Assembly: GCA_963667315.1 (NCBI GenBank)
Contig: OY763325.1
Location: 3,472,001 to 3,536,000 of the forward strand
Length of the DNA stretch: 64,000 nucleotides
DNA from: DAINPP01 sp963667315
GTDB taxonomy: Bacteria; Thermotogota; Thermotogae; MWEM01
Reading direction: 5' to 3'
Both the position numbers and the translations under genes were made by a program. Numbering within the stretch: position 1 is the first letter of the stretch; each line of letters begins with the position of its first letter. The notes under the pieces are model-generated. The model was given only the letters and a program-made list of their open reading frames with translations. It did no database searches and had not been told where the DNA came from. Positions 17,968 to 26,538 of this stretch are shown here, one piece after another.

Positions 17968-18036
17968 AATGTCGTGAGCGCTACTTTTTTGCTACTTCAG
18001 AATGGAATTTTGAGGGATTCTGTTCGAGGAGGAGAA

Positions 18037-18267
18037 ATGTTTAACGTAGTGGAGTTTATTGGACATTCAAAGGGGCATGAATGGTTAACGGAAACAACAT
18101 TGAGAGAGATCAGGACACATGGCAGCAGACGAGAAGTGTGTTCGGGAATGGCGACGGTGTTTTATTATTCGGGAGAAGAAGAGAGATGTGATCTGACGAA
18201 AATCGGTTTGAATGTGGTTGTCTCCAATCATACCAATTCAGTGCTTGCCGTTTTTCGAAGTGAGTAG
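18037..18267 (+). CDS. 76-aa protein of unknown function, repeat copy 1
   Basis: The ATG at 18037 is chosen because GAGGAGG lies directly upstream; an in-frame GTG at 17974 would add 21 residues and overlaps an upstream stop as GTGA. The product starts 'MFNVVEFIGHSKGHEWLTET' and has two Cys, two short amphipathic parts and a beta-rich C-terminus ('CDLTKIGLNVVVSNHTNSVL'). No signal peptide or membrane segment. The copy at 20502 encodes the identical protein; the single base difference within the ORF is synonymous (ACA/ACG), which supports real coding. I do not recognise the family. Confidence 0.7.
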   Translation: MFNVVEFIGHSKGHEWLTETTLREIRTHGSRREVCSGMATVFYYSGEEERCDLTKIGLNVVVSNHTNSVLAVFRSE

Positions 18268-18604
18268 GATGTGATCGTGTCGATGTTCTTTATCTGAAAA
18301 CGAAAATCGAATGAATAGAATAAGAATCAATAAAATTGATACAGTTTGAAATCATAAATAACAGCGGTTGTGATCTGAGTTGTTTGTTTCGAGCGATTGC
18401 AGAACGGGATGATACCTATAACGCCTGAAAATTTTGAGGTGATTTCGTGAAAATTAAACATGCTATAATCACAAGTGTTCTAACTTATTTTTAGATTTCA
18501 ATACAAATGTGGAATTGCCAGATGTACCCGACATTCAAATATGTTGTGCATCCTGTTGGAAGTGCTTTTGTGGAAAGGCTGTCACTCAAAAGGAGGAATA
18601 CCTT
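18268..18604. promoter_or_regulatory. intergenic region with extended -10 promoter
   Basis: 337 bp. The repeat ends at 18300. TGCTATAAT at 18461-18469 is a clear extended -10 that would drive the decarboxylase-like gene with a leader of about 130 nt. No hairpin of note was seen in the leader. Confidence 0.55.
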
Positions 18605-19831
18605 ATGATAGGGAAATGGAAACGAGGCATTAGGCTTGTAGGTTTGTTCATGTTGCTTTTTACGGTTGCTGTATCAGCGCAAACTTTTCATCCTGTGATT
18701 CAAGAATTTCAAGAGGTGATTGAAGAGGATCCGGTTCTTTTCAGACTCTTTACTCAAATGTTTGAACAGGTTCCTGCAGCTCAGAAATATGAAACGGATC
18801 CCGCGGGTAGTCCGCAGGTAAAAGATTATCATCATATGTTGCAGTTGTTGAATACTATATTGACACAAGCACCTGAATTCAATCAAACAGGTTTGGTGGG
18901 TTTCCCCATCAACGCCATCCTTGATTGGCCTATGGGAACACCTGCGGGAACAGAAGCGTTTTTGAATGAGAAGGTGAATCGGCAGTTAAAAAAGATCCTC
19001 ACGCAATGGGCGGTGTTTCTCGGCTCACCCGATTCGAGGTATGTGCTCGATGACGATCCTGAGCGTGGTTGGTTTGGGAGCAATGCCATGAATGCCATGC
19101 CTGGTTTCGTTGAAGATTTTCAATGCGATCCTTCTCAACCGTTTCATGGTTTTGATTCCTGGGATGACTTTTTCACCCGAGAATTTCGGGAGGGCAGACG
19201 GCCTGTTGCAAGTCCGGAAGATGATTCGATTATCGCGAATGCCTGTGAATCGGCACCCTATCGTATAGCGAAAGATGTTAAACTTCAGGATCAATTCTGG
19301 ATCAAAGGACAGCCTTATTCTCTTAATCATATGTTGGCGGGAGACCCTTTGACGAAATTTTTTGAAGGCGGAACGGTTTATCAGGCGTTTTTAAGTGCGT
19401 TGAGTTATCATAGATGGCATAGTCCGGTAAGCGGAACAATCGTTAAAACACGTCTTCTGGATGGTTCGTACTATGCAGAAGCATTATCGGAGGGGTATGA
19501 TCCTGCCGGACCCAATGAATCACAGGCGTATATCACACAAGTGGCTTCCAGAGGGCTTGTGTTTATAGAAGCGGATAATCCCGACATCGGGTTGATGTGT
19601 ATCCTGTTTGTTGGAATGGCAGAGGTGTCATCAAATGAAATTACCGTTTATGAAGGGCAACATGTTAATAAGGGTGATCCGTTGGGCATGTTCCATTTTG
19701 GTGGGTCGACACATGTCCTTATCTTCAGACCTGAAGTGAATATTACTTTTGATTTGCACGGACAGACCCCGGGATTGCATTCTGAAAATATTCCGGTTCG
19801 CTCAAAAATAGCAACGGTTCAGGGAAAATAG
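18605..19831 (+). CDS. exported phosphatidylserine/tryptophan decarboxylase-like enzyme
   Basis: 408 aa from the ATG at 18605, preceded by AAAGGAGG. A signal peptide (residues 1-25, ending 'AVSAQ') precedes a PSDC-type N-terminal domain ('GLVGFPINAILDWPMGTPAG') and a PS-decarboxylase domain ('DSWDDFFTREFREGRRPVAS', 'YHRWHSPVSGTIVKT'). 'FHFGGSTHVLIF' with Ser about residue 368 corresponds to the LGST self-cleavage site that creates the pyruvoyl cofactor. This two-domain form is known from PsiD-like L-tryptophan decarboxylases and uncharacterised bacterial relatives, rather than classical Psd. Substrate is therefore uncertain. Secretion is unusual for the family. The gene sits alone between two 669-bp direct repeats. 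Confidence 0.88.
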   Translation: MIGKWKRGIRLVGLFMLLFTVAVSAQTFHPVIQEFQEVIEEDPVLFRLFTQMFEQVPAAQKYETDPAGSPQVKDYHHMLQLLNTILTQAPEFNQTGLVGFPINAILDWPMGTPAGTEAFLNEKVNRQLKKILTQWAVFLGSPDSRYVLDDDPERGWFGSNAMNAMPGFVEDFQCDPSQPFHGFDSWDDFFTREFREGRRPVASPEDDSIIANACESAPYRIAKDVKLQDQFWIKGQPYSLNHMLAGDPLTKFFEGGTVYQAFLSALSYHRWHSPVSGTIVKTRLLDGSYYAEALSEGYDPAGPNESQAYITQVASRGLVFIEADNPDIGLMCILFVGMAEVSSNEITVYEGQHVNKGDPLGMFHFGGSTHVLIFRPEVNITFDLHGQTPGLHSENIPVRSKIATVQGK

Positions 19832-19873
19832 TTAATCTGTTTCTTGTATTTAAATGAATGAAAGTAGTTTTAT

Positions 19874-19914
19874 AAAACAGTGGAATAAGACGGTTTTTTG
19901 TTCCACTGTTTTAT
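19874..19914 (+). terminator. intrinsic terminator of the decarboxylase gene
   Basis: AAAACAGTGGAA (19874-19885) pairs exactly with TTCCACTGTTTT (19901-19912), a 12-bp stem ending in T residues. Confidence 0.85.
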
Positions 19915-20037
19915 TGTTTATAATGCTTTTTAAGCCATTATGAAAAAAATGGATGATTAAAAAAATGCAAGATGACGATCTTCCACGATACGAAAAATAA
20001 CTGCTGGTATAAGAGGTTTTTAAAAAAAGGCTATCTA

Positions 20038-20268
20038 TGTTATAATAGTATCTTCTAAACTCCAAGAAGTAAAACTTTTGGAGGCAAGAGGTCGGCGAAC
20101 AGAATTGACCCAAACGCAGGAACTGTGATATAATGATATCTTCTAAACTCCGGGAAGTAAAACTTTTGGGAGCAAAGAGGTTGGCGAACAGAATTGACCC
20201 AAACACAGGAACTGTGATATAATAATATCTTCTAAACTCCAAGAAGTAAAACTTTTGGAGGCAAGAGG
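20038..20268 (+). repeat. three tandem promoter-hairpin units (copy 2)
   Basis: An extra leading unit (20038-20096) with TGTTATAAT and the hairpin, but a diverged -35, precedes two full units with TTGACC-18 bp-TATAAT (20105-20134 and 20194-20223). The leading unit has no counterpart beside copy 1. Confidence 0.75.
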
Positions 20269-20765
20269 AAAGGTCAAAAAGCCGAAAAGAGAAACTCCCT
20301 CGCAAGATGCTTACAAAAGTTTTCTGCTGAACAATTAGGACAGCTCTTTGGAGACATTTCACCATATTATAAAAATAATAGAAGTAGACGAAATGGAAGG
20401 CAATGGCATGAGAAGGCTTCCCGAAAGGGGAGAATGTCGTGAGCGCCGCTTTTTTGCTACTTCAGAATGGAATTTTGAGGGATTCTGTTCGAGGAGGAGA
20501 AATGTTTAACGTAGTGGAGTTTATTGGACATTCAAAGGGGCATGAATGGTTAACGGAAACAACATTGAGAGAGATCAGGACGCATGGCAGCAGACGAGAA
20601 GTGTGTTCGGGAATGGCGACGGTGTTTTATTATTCGGGAGAAGAAGAGAGATGTGATCTGACGAAAATCGGTTTGAATGTGGTTGTCTCCAATCATACCA
20701 ATTCAGTGCTTGCCGTTTTTCGAAGTGAGTAGGATGTGATCGTGTCGATGTTCTTTATCTGAAAA
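20097..20765 (+). repeat. 669-bp direct repeat, copy 2
   Basis: Gap-free match to 17632-18300. At all seven differing positions copy 2 has G or C where copy 1 has A or T. The left flank differs from copy 1 by the additional partial tandem unit; the right boundary is GAAAA at 20761-20765, after which sequences diverge. Confidence 0.95.
20502..20732 (+). CDS. 76-aa protein of unknown function, repeat copy 2
   Basis: Identical in protein sequence to the product at 18037-18267, with the same GAGGAGG ribosome binding site. The alternative GTG start lies at 20439, where the added 21 residues would differ at one position (Thr to Ala). It lies just upstream of the alpha/beta hydrolase gene, which starts 64 bp after its stop, so copy 2 may be cotranscribed with that gene while copy 1 is followed by a separate promoter. 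Function unknown. Confidence 0.7.
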   Translation: MFNVVEFIGHSKGHEWLTETTLREIRTHGSRREVCSGMATVFYYSGEEERCDLTKIGLNVVVSNHTNSVLAVFRSE

Positions 20766-20795
20766 AAATCAAATTATTTGAAAAGGATTGATAAA

Positions 20796-21542
20796 ATGAT
20801 AAAACAGAAATTTTTTATTAACGATATTCCCGCAATAAGATGGGGTGAACCGTCGAAACGGCTTTTTCTTGCAGTTCATGGGAAATTCTCCCATAAGGAA
20901 GATCTTGTCATCCATACGCTCGCTGAAGAAGTGATACAAAAAGGCTATCAGCTAATCAGTTTTGATCTTCCCGAGCACGGGGAAAGAGTTGAGGAGAAAG
21001 CATATCCTCTGAAGATTCAAAATGCTGTTTCGGATCTCAAGTGTGTTTTGGATTATAGCTCCGGACTGAGTGAAGAGATCAGTCTTTTTGCGTGCAGTTT
21101 GGGGGCATATTTCAGCTTAATGGCGTATAAAGACTATGTGTTCCGTCAGGCACTTTTTCTTTCACCTGTCGTGAATATGCTCTCATTAATTCGGGGAATG
21201 ATGATGGCGGAAGGTGTAAGCGAAGAGCTGCTGAAAGAGAAGTGCTCAATCGAAACATCATTTGGCGAAATCATTGAATGGGATTATTATGATTATGTCA
21301 AAAACAATCCCGTTTCATACTGGAAGAGCAGAACCTCCATATTGTACGGTGAAGGTGACAAAATCGTTTCAAAAAAAGAGATTGAAGAATTTTGTGAGAT
21401 GTATTCGAGTCAGCTTCATATGCTGGAAGGCTCTGAACACTTTTTTCATACAGAACATCAACTTTCTTTTTTCAGACGATGGCTGAAAGCAGTGGTGTTG
21501 AAGCGTGTCATACTAACTGATCCTTTAACGGAACAGCTATGA
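20796..21542 (+). CDS. alpha/beta hydrolase
   Basis: 248 aa from the ATG at 20796 (AAAGGA upstream; an in-frame TTG at 20778 lacks a ribosome binding site). Cytoplasmic serine-hydrolase fold: oxyanion strand 'LFLAVHGKFSHKEDL', nucleophile elbow 'LFACSLGAYFSLMAY' with Ser in CSLG, acid 'ILYGEGDKIVSKKEI' with Asp, and His in 'LEGSEHFFHTEH'. The nucleophile motif is C-S-L-G rather than G-x-S-x-G. Substrate unknown; the family includes carboxylesterases and BAAT-like enzymes. Stop overlaps the next gene's start (ATGA), so the two are coupled. Confidence 0.88.
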   Translation: MIKQKFFINDIPAIRWGEPSKRLFLAVHGKFSHKEDLVIHTLAEEVIQKGYQLISFDLPEHGERVEEKAYPLKIQNAVSDLKCVLDYSSGLSEEISLFACSLGAYFSLMAYKDYVFRQALFLSPVVNMLSLIRGMMMAEGVSEELLKEKCSIETSFGEIIEWDYYDYVKNNPVSYWKSRTSILYGEGDKIVSKKEIEEFCEMYSSQLHMLEGSEHFFHTEHQLSFFRRWLKAVVLKRVILTDPLTEQL

Positions 21543-22246
21543 ATAAAGCTGAAAAAATAGCGACGGTTCGCGAACAGCTTGCTGCTGAGTGGCAATGTAC
21601 AGCGGAGGTCTTTAACAAGGGTGAAAATGTATATCTACTCTCTGATTCTGTTTTTTTTGAGATGATCACATTTGGGTCAAATATCGTTGTGAGAGCTGAT
21701 GCAGTCGTTTATGACTGGTGTGTGGAACAATTTAAGGACTTAACAAACGACGCGATAATGAACGGAGAAACTCTGTTCAGAATAGAAGTCAAATTACGGG
21801 AACATGGACAAAGACTTGCCGGTGAGCATATCAGATATTTATATACGGAAACGGAAAAAGAAGTGTTACGACCCCATGGATTTGACTACAGACTATTTGA
21901 CAGAAATAATATCAAGGAACTGTATGGCAATAGGGTCTTCAGAAATGCCTTAAATTATAAAGATGATGTGATAGCGTTTGGCGCTTTTGATGAAGGCAAG
22001 CTGGTGGCTCTTGCCGGTGCTGATGACAGGAATCCCGTCATGTGGCAGATCGGTGTGGATACCTTACCGGCGTATCGAAAAAAAGGACTTGGGGTGTATG
22101 TGGTTAAAAGATTGGCGGATGAGATAGAAAAACGGAACGCATTAAGCTATTACACAATTTTCGGCTCGAATATTGCTTCGATGACGGTTGCAATCAAAAC
22201 GGGGTTTTCACCTGTATGGTGTGGGTATTATTCAAGGAAGAACTAA
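21539..22246 (+). CDS. GNAT-family N-acetyltransferase
   Basis: 235 aa. The N-terminal about 110 residues are a divergent extension. The C-terminal half is a GNAT fold with the acetyl-CoA pyrophosphate loop 'YRKKGLGVYVVKRLADEIEK' near residue 180, preceded by the beta-4 strand 'PVMWQIGVDTLPA' and followed by 'SNIASMTVAIKTGFSPVW'. Coupled by 4-bp overlap to the alpha/beta hydrolase, so both may act on one substrate. Acceptor unknown. Confidence 0.88.
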   Translation: MNKAEKIATVREQLAAEWQCTAEVFNKGENVYLLSDSVFFEMITFGSNIVVRADAVVYDWCVEQFKDLTNDAIMNGETLFRIEVKLREHGQRLAGEHIRYLYTETEKEVLRPHGFDYRLFDRNNIKELYGNRVFRNALNYKDDVIAFGAFDEGKLVALAGADDRNPVMWQIGVDTLPAYRKKGLGVYVVKRLADEIEKRNALSYYTIFGSNIASMTVAIKTGFSPVWCGYYSRKN

Positions 22247-22380
22247 TAAACTTGTTAAATGGATAATCAATTGAAAAAATTAAATATTAAAAAGCTTCTA
22301 ACAAATGGAGCTGGCTGAATAAATCGAAATAACCATAAAGAAATCAACACAGCGTATTTCCATATGTTTTAATACAAAAT

Positions 22381-22403
22381 AAATCCCCGTCAAGCGGGGA
22401 TTT
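22381..22403. terminator. hairpin, likely terminator for convergent genes
   Basis: AAATCCCCG (22381-22389) pairs with CGGGGATTT (22395-22403) around a 5-nt loop. It lies between the GNAT gene and the convergent lipoprotein gene. Confidence 0.6.
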
Positions 22404-22452
22404 ATCGGCTATTCAACAGTTCCTAAATATTCCGGGAAATTATAGAGCGTCT

Positions 22453-22848
22453 TCATACATCGAACCAGTAACCCGTTTGGTCGGATATTTCGTATGTTTT
22501 TCCACCTTCAGCTTCTATATCAGAAGTAGTGTTAGTATCCGTTACATAACGCCAGACGGCACCGGATAAATCAGCAATAGAAAAATATGAAACTAGCTTG
22601 TTATCGACAACACACAAAAGACGTTTTGTTTCTCCAGCCTTTATAGTGATTGGATCACCCAAAGGCATTAACTCATTATCCATACGTGTCACTACGATAT
22701 CGCGATCAGTTTTGTTCTTTATAATGATTTCAAGATCAGACTTCGTCCCGAAAAGGTCAGTAAGCAGAAATTCACAAGCTGACATTAATAAAACCATCAA
22801 GGATAAGGCAACAATCGTCGTTGTTATAAAAAGCGATTTCTTTTTCAT
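22453..22848 (-). CDS. small lipoprotein of unknown function
   Basis: 131 aa. A lipoprotein signal with lipobox 'LLMSAC' precedes an all-beta mature domain of about 105 residues ('DLEIIIKNKTDRDIVVTRMD', 'DPITIKAGETKRLLCVV', 'GGKTYEISDQTGYWF'). The pattern looks like a small immunoglobulin- or DUF4352-like sandwich, but I cannot assign a family. SD AAGGGGGA upstream of the ATG. Monocistronic. Confidence 0.75.
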   Translation of the reverse strand: MKKKSLFITTTIVALSLMVLLMSACEFLLTDLFGTKSDLEIIIKNKTDRDIVVTRMDNELMPLGDPITIKAGETKRLLCVVDNKLVSYFSIADLSGAVWRYVTDTNTTSDIEAEGGKTYEISDQTGYWFDV

Positions 22849-23057
22849 AATTCTTTCCCCCTTAATATTTTCAGAGATTTTCTGAATTCATCAAAATTAC
22901 AAAGTATGAGATATTCTGTCAAACAGCAACAAAGATGAATACAAATTTTGAGAATACATGATTTTGATCTCGGAAATCAATATTAAATATATTATAACAT
23001 AATAAGAGGTGGTACAAAAAAGATACGATGAGTTACAGCCTGTATTATTTGTTTATT

Positions 23058-24722
23058 TTAAAGGGATTCCATGAATTTCTTTTCCAGAATCTCCAGTGGC
23101 ATCTGTCCGTTTTCGAGAATGAGTTTGTGGAAATCCTTCAGGTTGAAATCTGCTCCGTATTTTTCTTCCATTACCTCTCGGAGTTCCATCAGTTTGGTAT
23201 AGCCGACATAATAGGCACATGCCTGTCCTGGCCAGGTGATATATCGGTTGACATCCGATTCAACGAGTCCTCTTGAAAAACCGTCTTCGAGCATATAAGC
23301 AACGGTTTGAGATCGTGTCCATCGTTTGTAATTGATACCGGTGTCCGCCACGATTCTCTTTGCCCTGAGAAGAAGGTTCTGGAGATAATCAAGTTCTCTT
23401 TTCAGTTTTTCATCTGCCATTGTTTCCCAGGCAAGTCTTTCCGAGTAGAGTGCCCAGCCTTCGATATAGGCAGTGAAAAAACACATGTGCCTGATCATCG
23501 GCATATTTTCCATTCGGAGGTTGTAGGTTCTTTCAAGATGATGACCGGGAACGGCTTCGTGGAAATACACACTGTTTTCTTCTGCGGTGCCGGTCGTGGA
23601 AAAATAGATACCCTTTGTCTTGCCGTCAATCCTCGGAGGAGAATACATTGTGGCATAATAAACCTGAATTTCCGGAAGGTATTCCGGTTGAAATTCATCA
23701 TAGAATAGATCGTTCATATGATCCATGATGCTTTCATCGGTATTGATGGTCGTGTTTGACCCTAAAATAGCATACAATTCCGCAATTCTTTTTCTTATCT
23801 TTTCCACTTCTGCCTTTCCGAATTCATGTAACGCCTCCGGATCAAGATCGAGGGTTGTGTTTGTTTTTAAGGCATAACGATAATAGTCATCACCGTTCGG
23901 GTAATGCCAGACGCCGCTTTCTGCATTAGGAATGGAGAGAGAATTCTGAAGTGTTGTATGCAGTTTTTTCATGGCAGGGACGAAATAGTCGTTCATCCCT
24001 TTCAGTCCTTCTGCCAGTAGTCTTTTCTTTTCTTCAGAAGAGAGATTTAACTGATTCACCTGTTTCTTATATCTGGCATAAGTCTTCGAATAGCTTGCTC
24101 CCATCCTCAGATCGTACAACGTATTCATCGAGGCTCTTATGGAAGCGGTATTCATCAGCATCCCTCTATCGATACTTTCGTGGAATATGGCGATGACCTG
24201 ATCGGTCTTTTTTTGAACATACGGCATTCTCGCGATAAAATCTTCAGCATCTTCAACGGATTCTATGACGATCTGATTCAGGAAGATATCGTACATTTCC
24301 CCTTCAAATCCTATCAGCGGTGCAAGTATGGCTTCATGATACATGAAAGGTTCACCAGCCACCTTGTTTTCCAGGAACCATTTGATGGTTTCGAGATTGT
24401 ATTTTGTCTGCGTGTCGTATACGTCGAAATCGAAGGTGTTGATCTTCTCAAGTGCCGCATGCAGCATAGCGTAATATTTTTCTATCGCTTCTCCGGACAG
24501 ATCTTTCATCTTGTCCTGATAATGGGGGACACCGAAAGGTGTCATATCGCCAAGACTATCCAGTTCGCTACCGGAGAGTGTGGCATATTCAATGAACAGT
24601 TGTTCGAAGAACAGGTCAGGTGATTCTGTTGGTGAAAAAAGAAAATTGTCGGTTGCCGATTCCGTCGCGAATATGATCGCAGAAACGGATAATAATACGA
24701 TAAGAAATAGCTTGATTTTCAT
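23058..24722 (-). CDS. DUF885 family secreted metallopeptidase-like protein
   Basis: 554 aa from the ATG at 24722, chosen for the AAAGGAGG in front of it; longer in-frame starts lack one. Signal peptide 'MKIKLFLIVLLSVSAIIFA'. The DUF885 signature is the zinc-site motif 'VYFHEAVPGHHLERTY' (HExxxGHH-like) and the downstream 'TAYIEGWALYSERLAWE' Glu, as in gluzincin-like peptidases. Family length is normally 550-600 aa, so this is complete. Expected to act outside the membrane on peptides. An extended -10 TGCTATAAT lies at 24803-24795 on the minus strand. Confidence 0.9.
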   Translation of the reverse strand: MKIKLFLIVLLSVSAIIFATESATDNFLFSPTESPDLFFEQLFIEYATLSGSELDSLGDMTPFGVPHYQDKMKDLSGEAIEKYYAMLHAALEKINTFDFDVYDTQTKYNLETIKWFLENKVAGEPFMYHEAILAPLIGFEGEMYDIFLNQIVIESVEDAEDFIARMPYVQKKTDQVIAIFHESIDRGMLMNTASIRASMNTLYDLRMGASYSKTYARYKKQVNQLNLSSEEKKRLLAEGLKGMNDYFVPAMKKLHTTLQNSLSIPNAESGVWHYPNGDDYYRYALKTNTTLDLDPEALHEFGKAEVEKIRKRIAELYAILGSNTTINTDESIMDHMNDLFYDEFQPEYLPEIQVYYATMYSPPRIDGKTKGIYFSTTGTAEENSVYFHEAVPGHHLERTYNLRMENMPMIRHMCFFTAYIEGWALYSERLAWETMADEKLKRELDYLQNLLLRAKRIVADTGINYKRWTRSQTVAYMLEDGFSRGLVESDVNRYITWPGQACAYYVGYTKLMELREVMEEKYGADFNLKDFHKLILENGQMPLEILEKKFMESL

Positions 24723-24794
24723 GAGATAGCCTCCTTTTGAAAAAACGGGTAATTCATTTATTGTCGTCATATGCGTTGTACAGTGATTATACAT

Positions 24795-24803
24795 ATTATA
24801 GCA
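24795..24803 (-). promoter_or_regulatory. extended -10 promoter of the DUF885 gene
   Basis: Minus-strand TGCTATAAT, about 75 bp before the start codon. No -35 was recognised. Confidence 0.55.
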
Positions 24804-24815
24804 TCTCATAAAAAG

Positions 24816-24857
24816 AAAACAACGGGCGATGGTTTTATAACCACTGTCCGTTGTTTT
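24816..24857 (-). terminator. terminator of the LD-carboxypeptidase operon
   Basis: AAAACAACGG (24816-24825) pairs with CCGTTGTTTT (24848-24857); on the minus strand a T-rich tail follows. Confidence 0.75.
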
Positions 24858-24886
24858 GTCTTTGCTATTGAATGATTCGGATGATA

Positions 24887-25918
24887 TTATTCAGTTAAAG
24901 TTTGAGAAATGACGCCTTCATCCCCTTTTACCTTGCATGATGCAATGCAGCCATTGATAAAAGTCAATTGTGGCGGTACATGCCCCATATCAATATCGTA
25001 AACTATCGGCACATCTAAATCACTCAGTCCCGCTGTCAGGGCTTCCGTTAATCCGAAATGCTCAACCTTTTGCAATCCTTCCGGTCTGCCGAATAGGAAT
25101 CCTCTGCAATTTTCGAACCATCCGTTCATCTTCATCTGCCACAGGGTTCTGTAGACATCAGTCGCATTCATCTCACAGCTTTCAAAATACCAGATAACGC
25201 CTTCTTCGGCATACCGACCGACATACTCTTTTACGGGTGCAAAGGGTGTCCCGATGAGTTTGCAGAGGACATCCATATTTCCACCGATCAGTCGTCCTGA
25301 AAATTCTGCGGCCTCAGTTTCACCGAGTATCTTCCAATGTACTTTTTCTGTCAGATTATAAGGGGGGAAATCTGTTTCCGTTACCTTCAGCCATTCTTTC
25401 TGATAGTGTTCGAGGTTTTGCTGTATAAAGGTTGCACCTTCCGCATTATTTAAGATGTTTAAAGCGTTCAGAACCGACGGATCAACGGGTACATTTCCGA
25501 AATCCAGAAAATTAGGCCCATGCACTGTTGCGATAGTCAACTTTAATGTCAAGGTGAAAAGCAGCGTACTGATATCTGAAAATCCCATGACCCATTTTGC
25601 GGGTGCTGCGGCCAGTTCACTGAAATTGAGATGTGGCAGCATATCCATGAGGAATTCTCCGCCCCAGGGTGGGATGATGGCTTGAATATGTTCGTTTAAA
25701 TACAGGCTCTCGAATTCAGAAGCTCGAATTTCGGGTGTATTACTCATCAGCTTTTTGCGGTTTCTGACGGAGGGAGTTTCAACGGTATGATACCCCAGTT
25801 CTTTCAGCTGTTTCTTTGCGTTGTCCAGTTTACAGGCGAAAGCGCCTTCTACACCGGTTGATGGTGCGCATATGCCGATTGTATCACCGATTTGTAAAGG
25901 TTTTGGATAACGGATCAT
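24887..25918 (-). CDS. LD-carboxypeptidase / MccF-like S66 peptidase
   Basis: 343 aa from the ATG at 25918 (AAGGAG upstream). Family S66: 'LQIGDTIGICAPSTGVEG' at the N-terminus, nucleophile Ser in 'WVMGFSDISTLLF', a central Glu/Gly segment 'SGRLIGGNMDVLCKLIGTPF', and catalytic His in 'DMGHVPPQLTF'. Two subtypes exist: LdcA cleaves the L,D-bond of murein tetrapeptides, while MccF cleaves microcin C-type aminoacyl-nucleotides. The 'LIGGNMDVLCKLIGT' and 'NCRGFLFGRPEG' segments look closer to MccF. Last gene of a three-gene minus-strand operon. Confidence 0.88.
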   Translation of the reverse strand: MIRYPKPLQIGDTIGICAPSTGVEGAFACKLDNAKKQLKELGYHTVETPSVRNRKKLMSNTPEIRASEFESLYLNEHIQAIIPPWGGEFLMDMLPHLNFSELAAAPAKWVMGFSDISTLLFTLTLKLTIATVHGPNFLDFGNVPVDPSVLNALNILNNAEGATFIQQNLEHYQKEWLKVTETDFPPYNLTEKVHWKILGETEAAEFSGRLIGGNMDVLCKLIGTPFAPVKEYVGRYAEEGVIWYFESCEMNATDVYRTLWQMKMNGWFENCRGFLFGRPEGLQKVEHFGLTEALTAGLSDLDVPIVYDIDMGHVPPQLTFINGCIASCKVKGDEGVISQTLTE

Positions 25919-25923
25919 CTTTT

Positions 25924-26538
25924 TCAACTCCTTATCATAATTTTCATCTGTAGGTGTGCATCTTTCAGCCATGGATGCACCACCTTAAGTGTATCTCGCC
26001 GCTGCCATAAATAATCCAGAAAAAAGAATGTTCCGTGATCCAGTGAGATCTGCAATTGATCATGGAGATCCTTCAGATAAGGCGGTGTTCCCGTTTGATC
26101 CCATTGGATTTTATCCGCAACGAAGATTATTTTGTCCAGTTTCGACGGATTTTTTTTAAGCGTTGTATGACAACGGATAGCACTCAGTATGGCATCGTCT
26201 TGGATACCAAACGATTCTGAAGCGATAAATGCGGAAAGCTTCTGATGAATAATCATCGGGAAAGTTCTTTCTTCGTCAAGGATATCCAAATTAAGCTCTT
26301 CCGCTATCTCAATCCTGTTTTTGCATGGGATAACAGCACTGATATCGTGCAATAAACCTGCAATCTGCGCCTTTTTTGGATCAGTATCGAATCGCTCTGC
26401 GAGTTTTACCGCTTCTTCGGCAACTGCCTTTGAATGAAGAGACGTTTCATGACAGTTGTTTGATGCCAGAGTCCTGATCACATCATCTGTCAGATTACCG
26501 TTTCTTTTTATCTTTTTTCTTACCTCATTTACGGTCAT
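25924..26538 (-). CDS. HD-domain hydrolase, YqeK-like
   Basis: 204 aa. HD superfamily residues are visible: first His in 'NCHETSLHSKAVAEEAVKL', the HD pair in 'AQIAGLLHDISAVIP', a third His in 'AIRCHTTLKKNPS' and the terminal Asp in 'KIIFVADKIQWDQTG'. This spacing fits YqeK-type diadenosine tetraphosphatases (Ap4A to 2 ADP), which normally follow nadD; here the neighbours are an S66 peptidase and a phospholipase-C-like protein, so the physiological substrate is less certain. Start codon follows the preceding gene's stop without a gap. Confidence 0.75.
   Translation of the reverse strand: MTVNEVRKKIKRNGNLTDDVIRTLASNNCHETSLHSKAVAEEAVKLAERFDTDPKKAQIAGLLHDISAVIPCKNRIEIAEELNLDILDEERTFPMIIHQKLSAFIASESFGIQDDAILSAIRCHTTLKKNPSKLDKIIFVADKIQWDQTGTPPYLKDLHDQLQISLDHGTFFFLDYLWQRRDTLKVVHPWLKDAHLQMKIMIRS

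Larger units (their letters stand above)
17632..18300 (+). repeat. 669-bp direct repeat, copy 1
   Basis: Aligned without gaps to 20097-20765 (offset 2465 bp), with seven mismatches seen by eye, all transitions. From left to right it contains two tandem promoter-hairpin units (17640-17804), a GNRA-capped hairpin (17952-17967) and a 76-aa ORF (18037-18267). No terminal inverted repeats, transposase or obvious target-site duplication are visible. Confidence 0.95.

Noticed and set aside
17771..17977. 68-codon open frame between the promoter units and the small ORF, ending GTGA with the alternative start
   Set aside because: No ATG, GTG or TTG in its useful part; likely leader RNA or a remnant rather than a gene.
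19850..20365. 171-codon open frame on the minus strand across repeat copy 2
   Set aside because: Runs antisense through promoters, hairpins and a terminator, has Phe/Tyr/Arg-rich low-complexity composition and no ribosome binding site.
17632..20765. Composite transposon or integron cassette array
   Set aside because: No transposase or integrase, no terminal inverted repeats, and no attC-like core sites could be identified.
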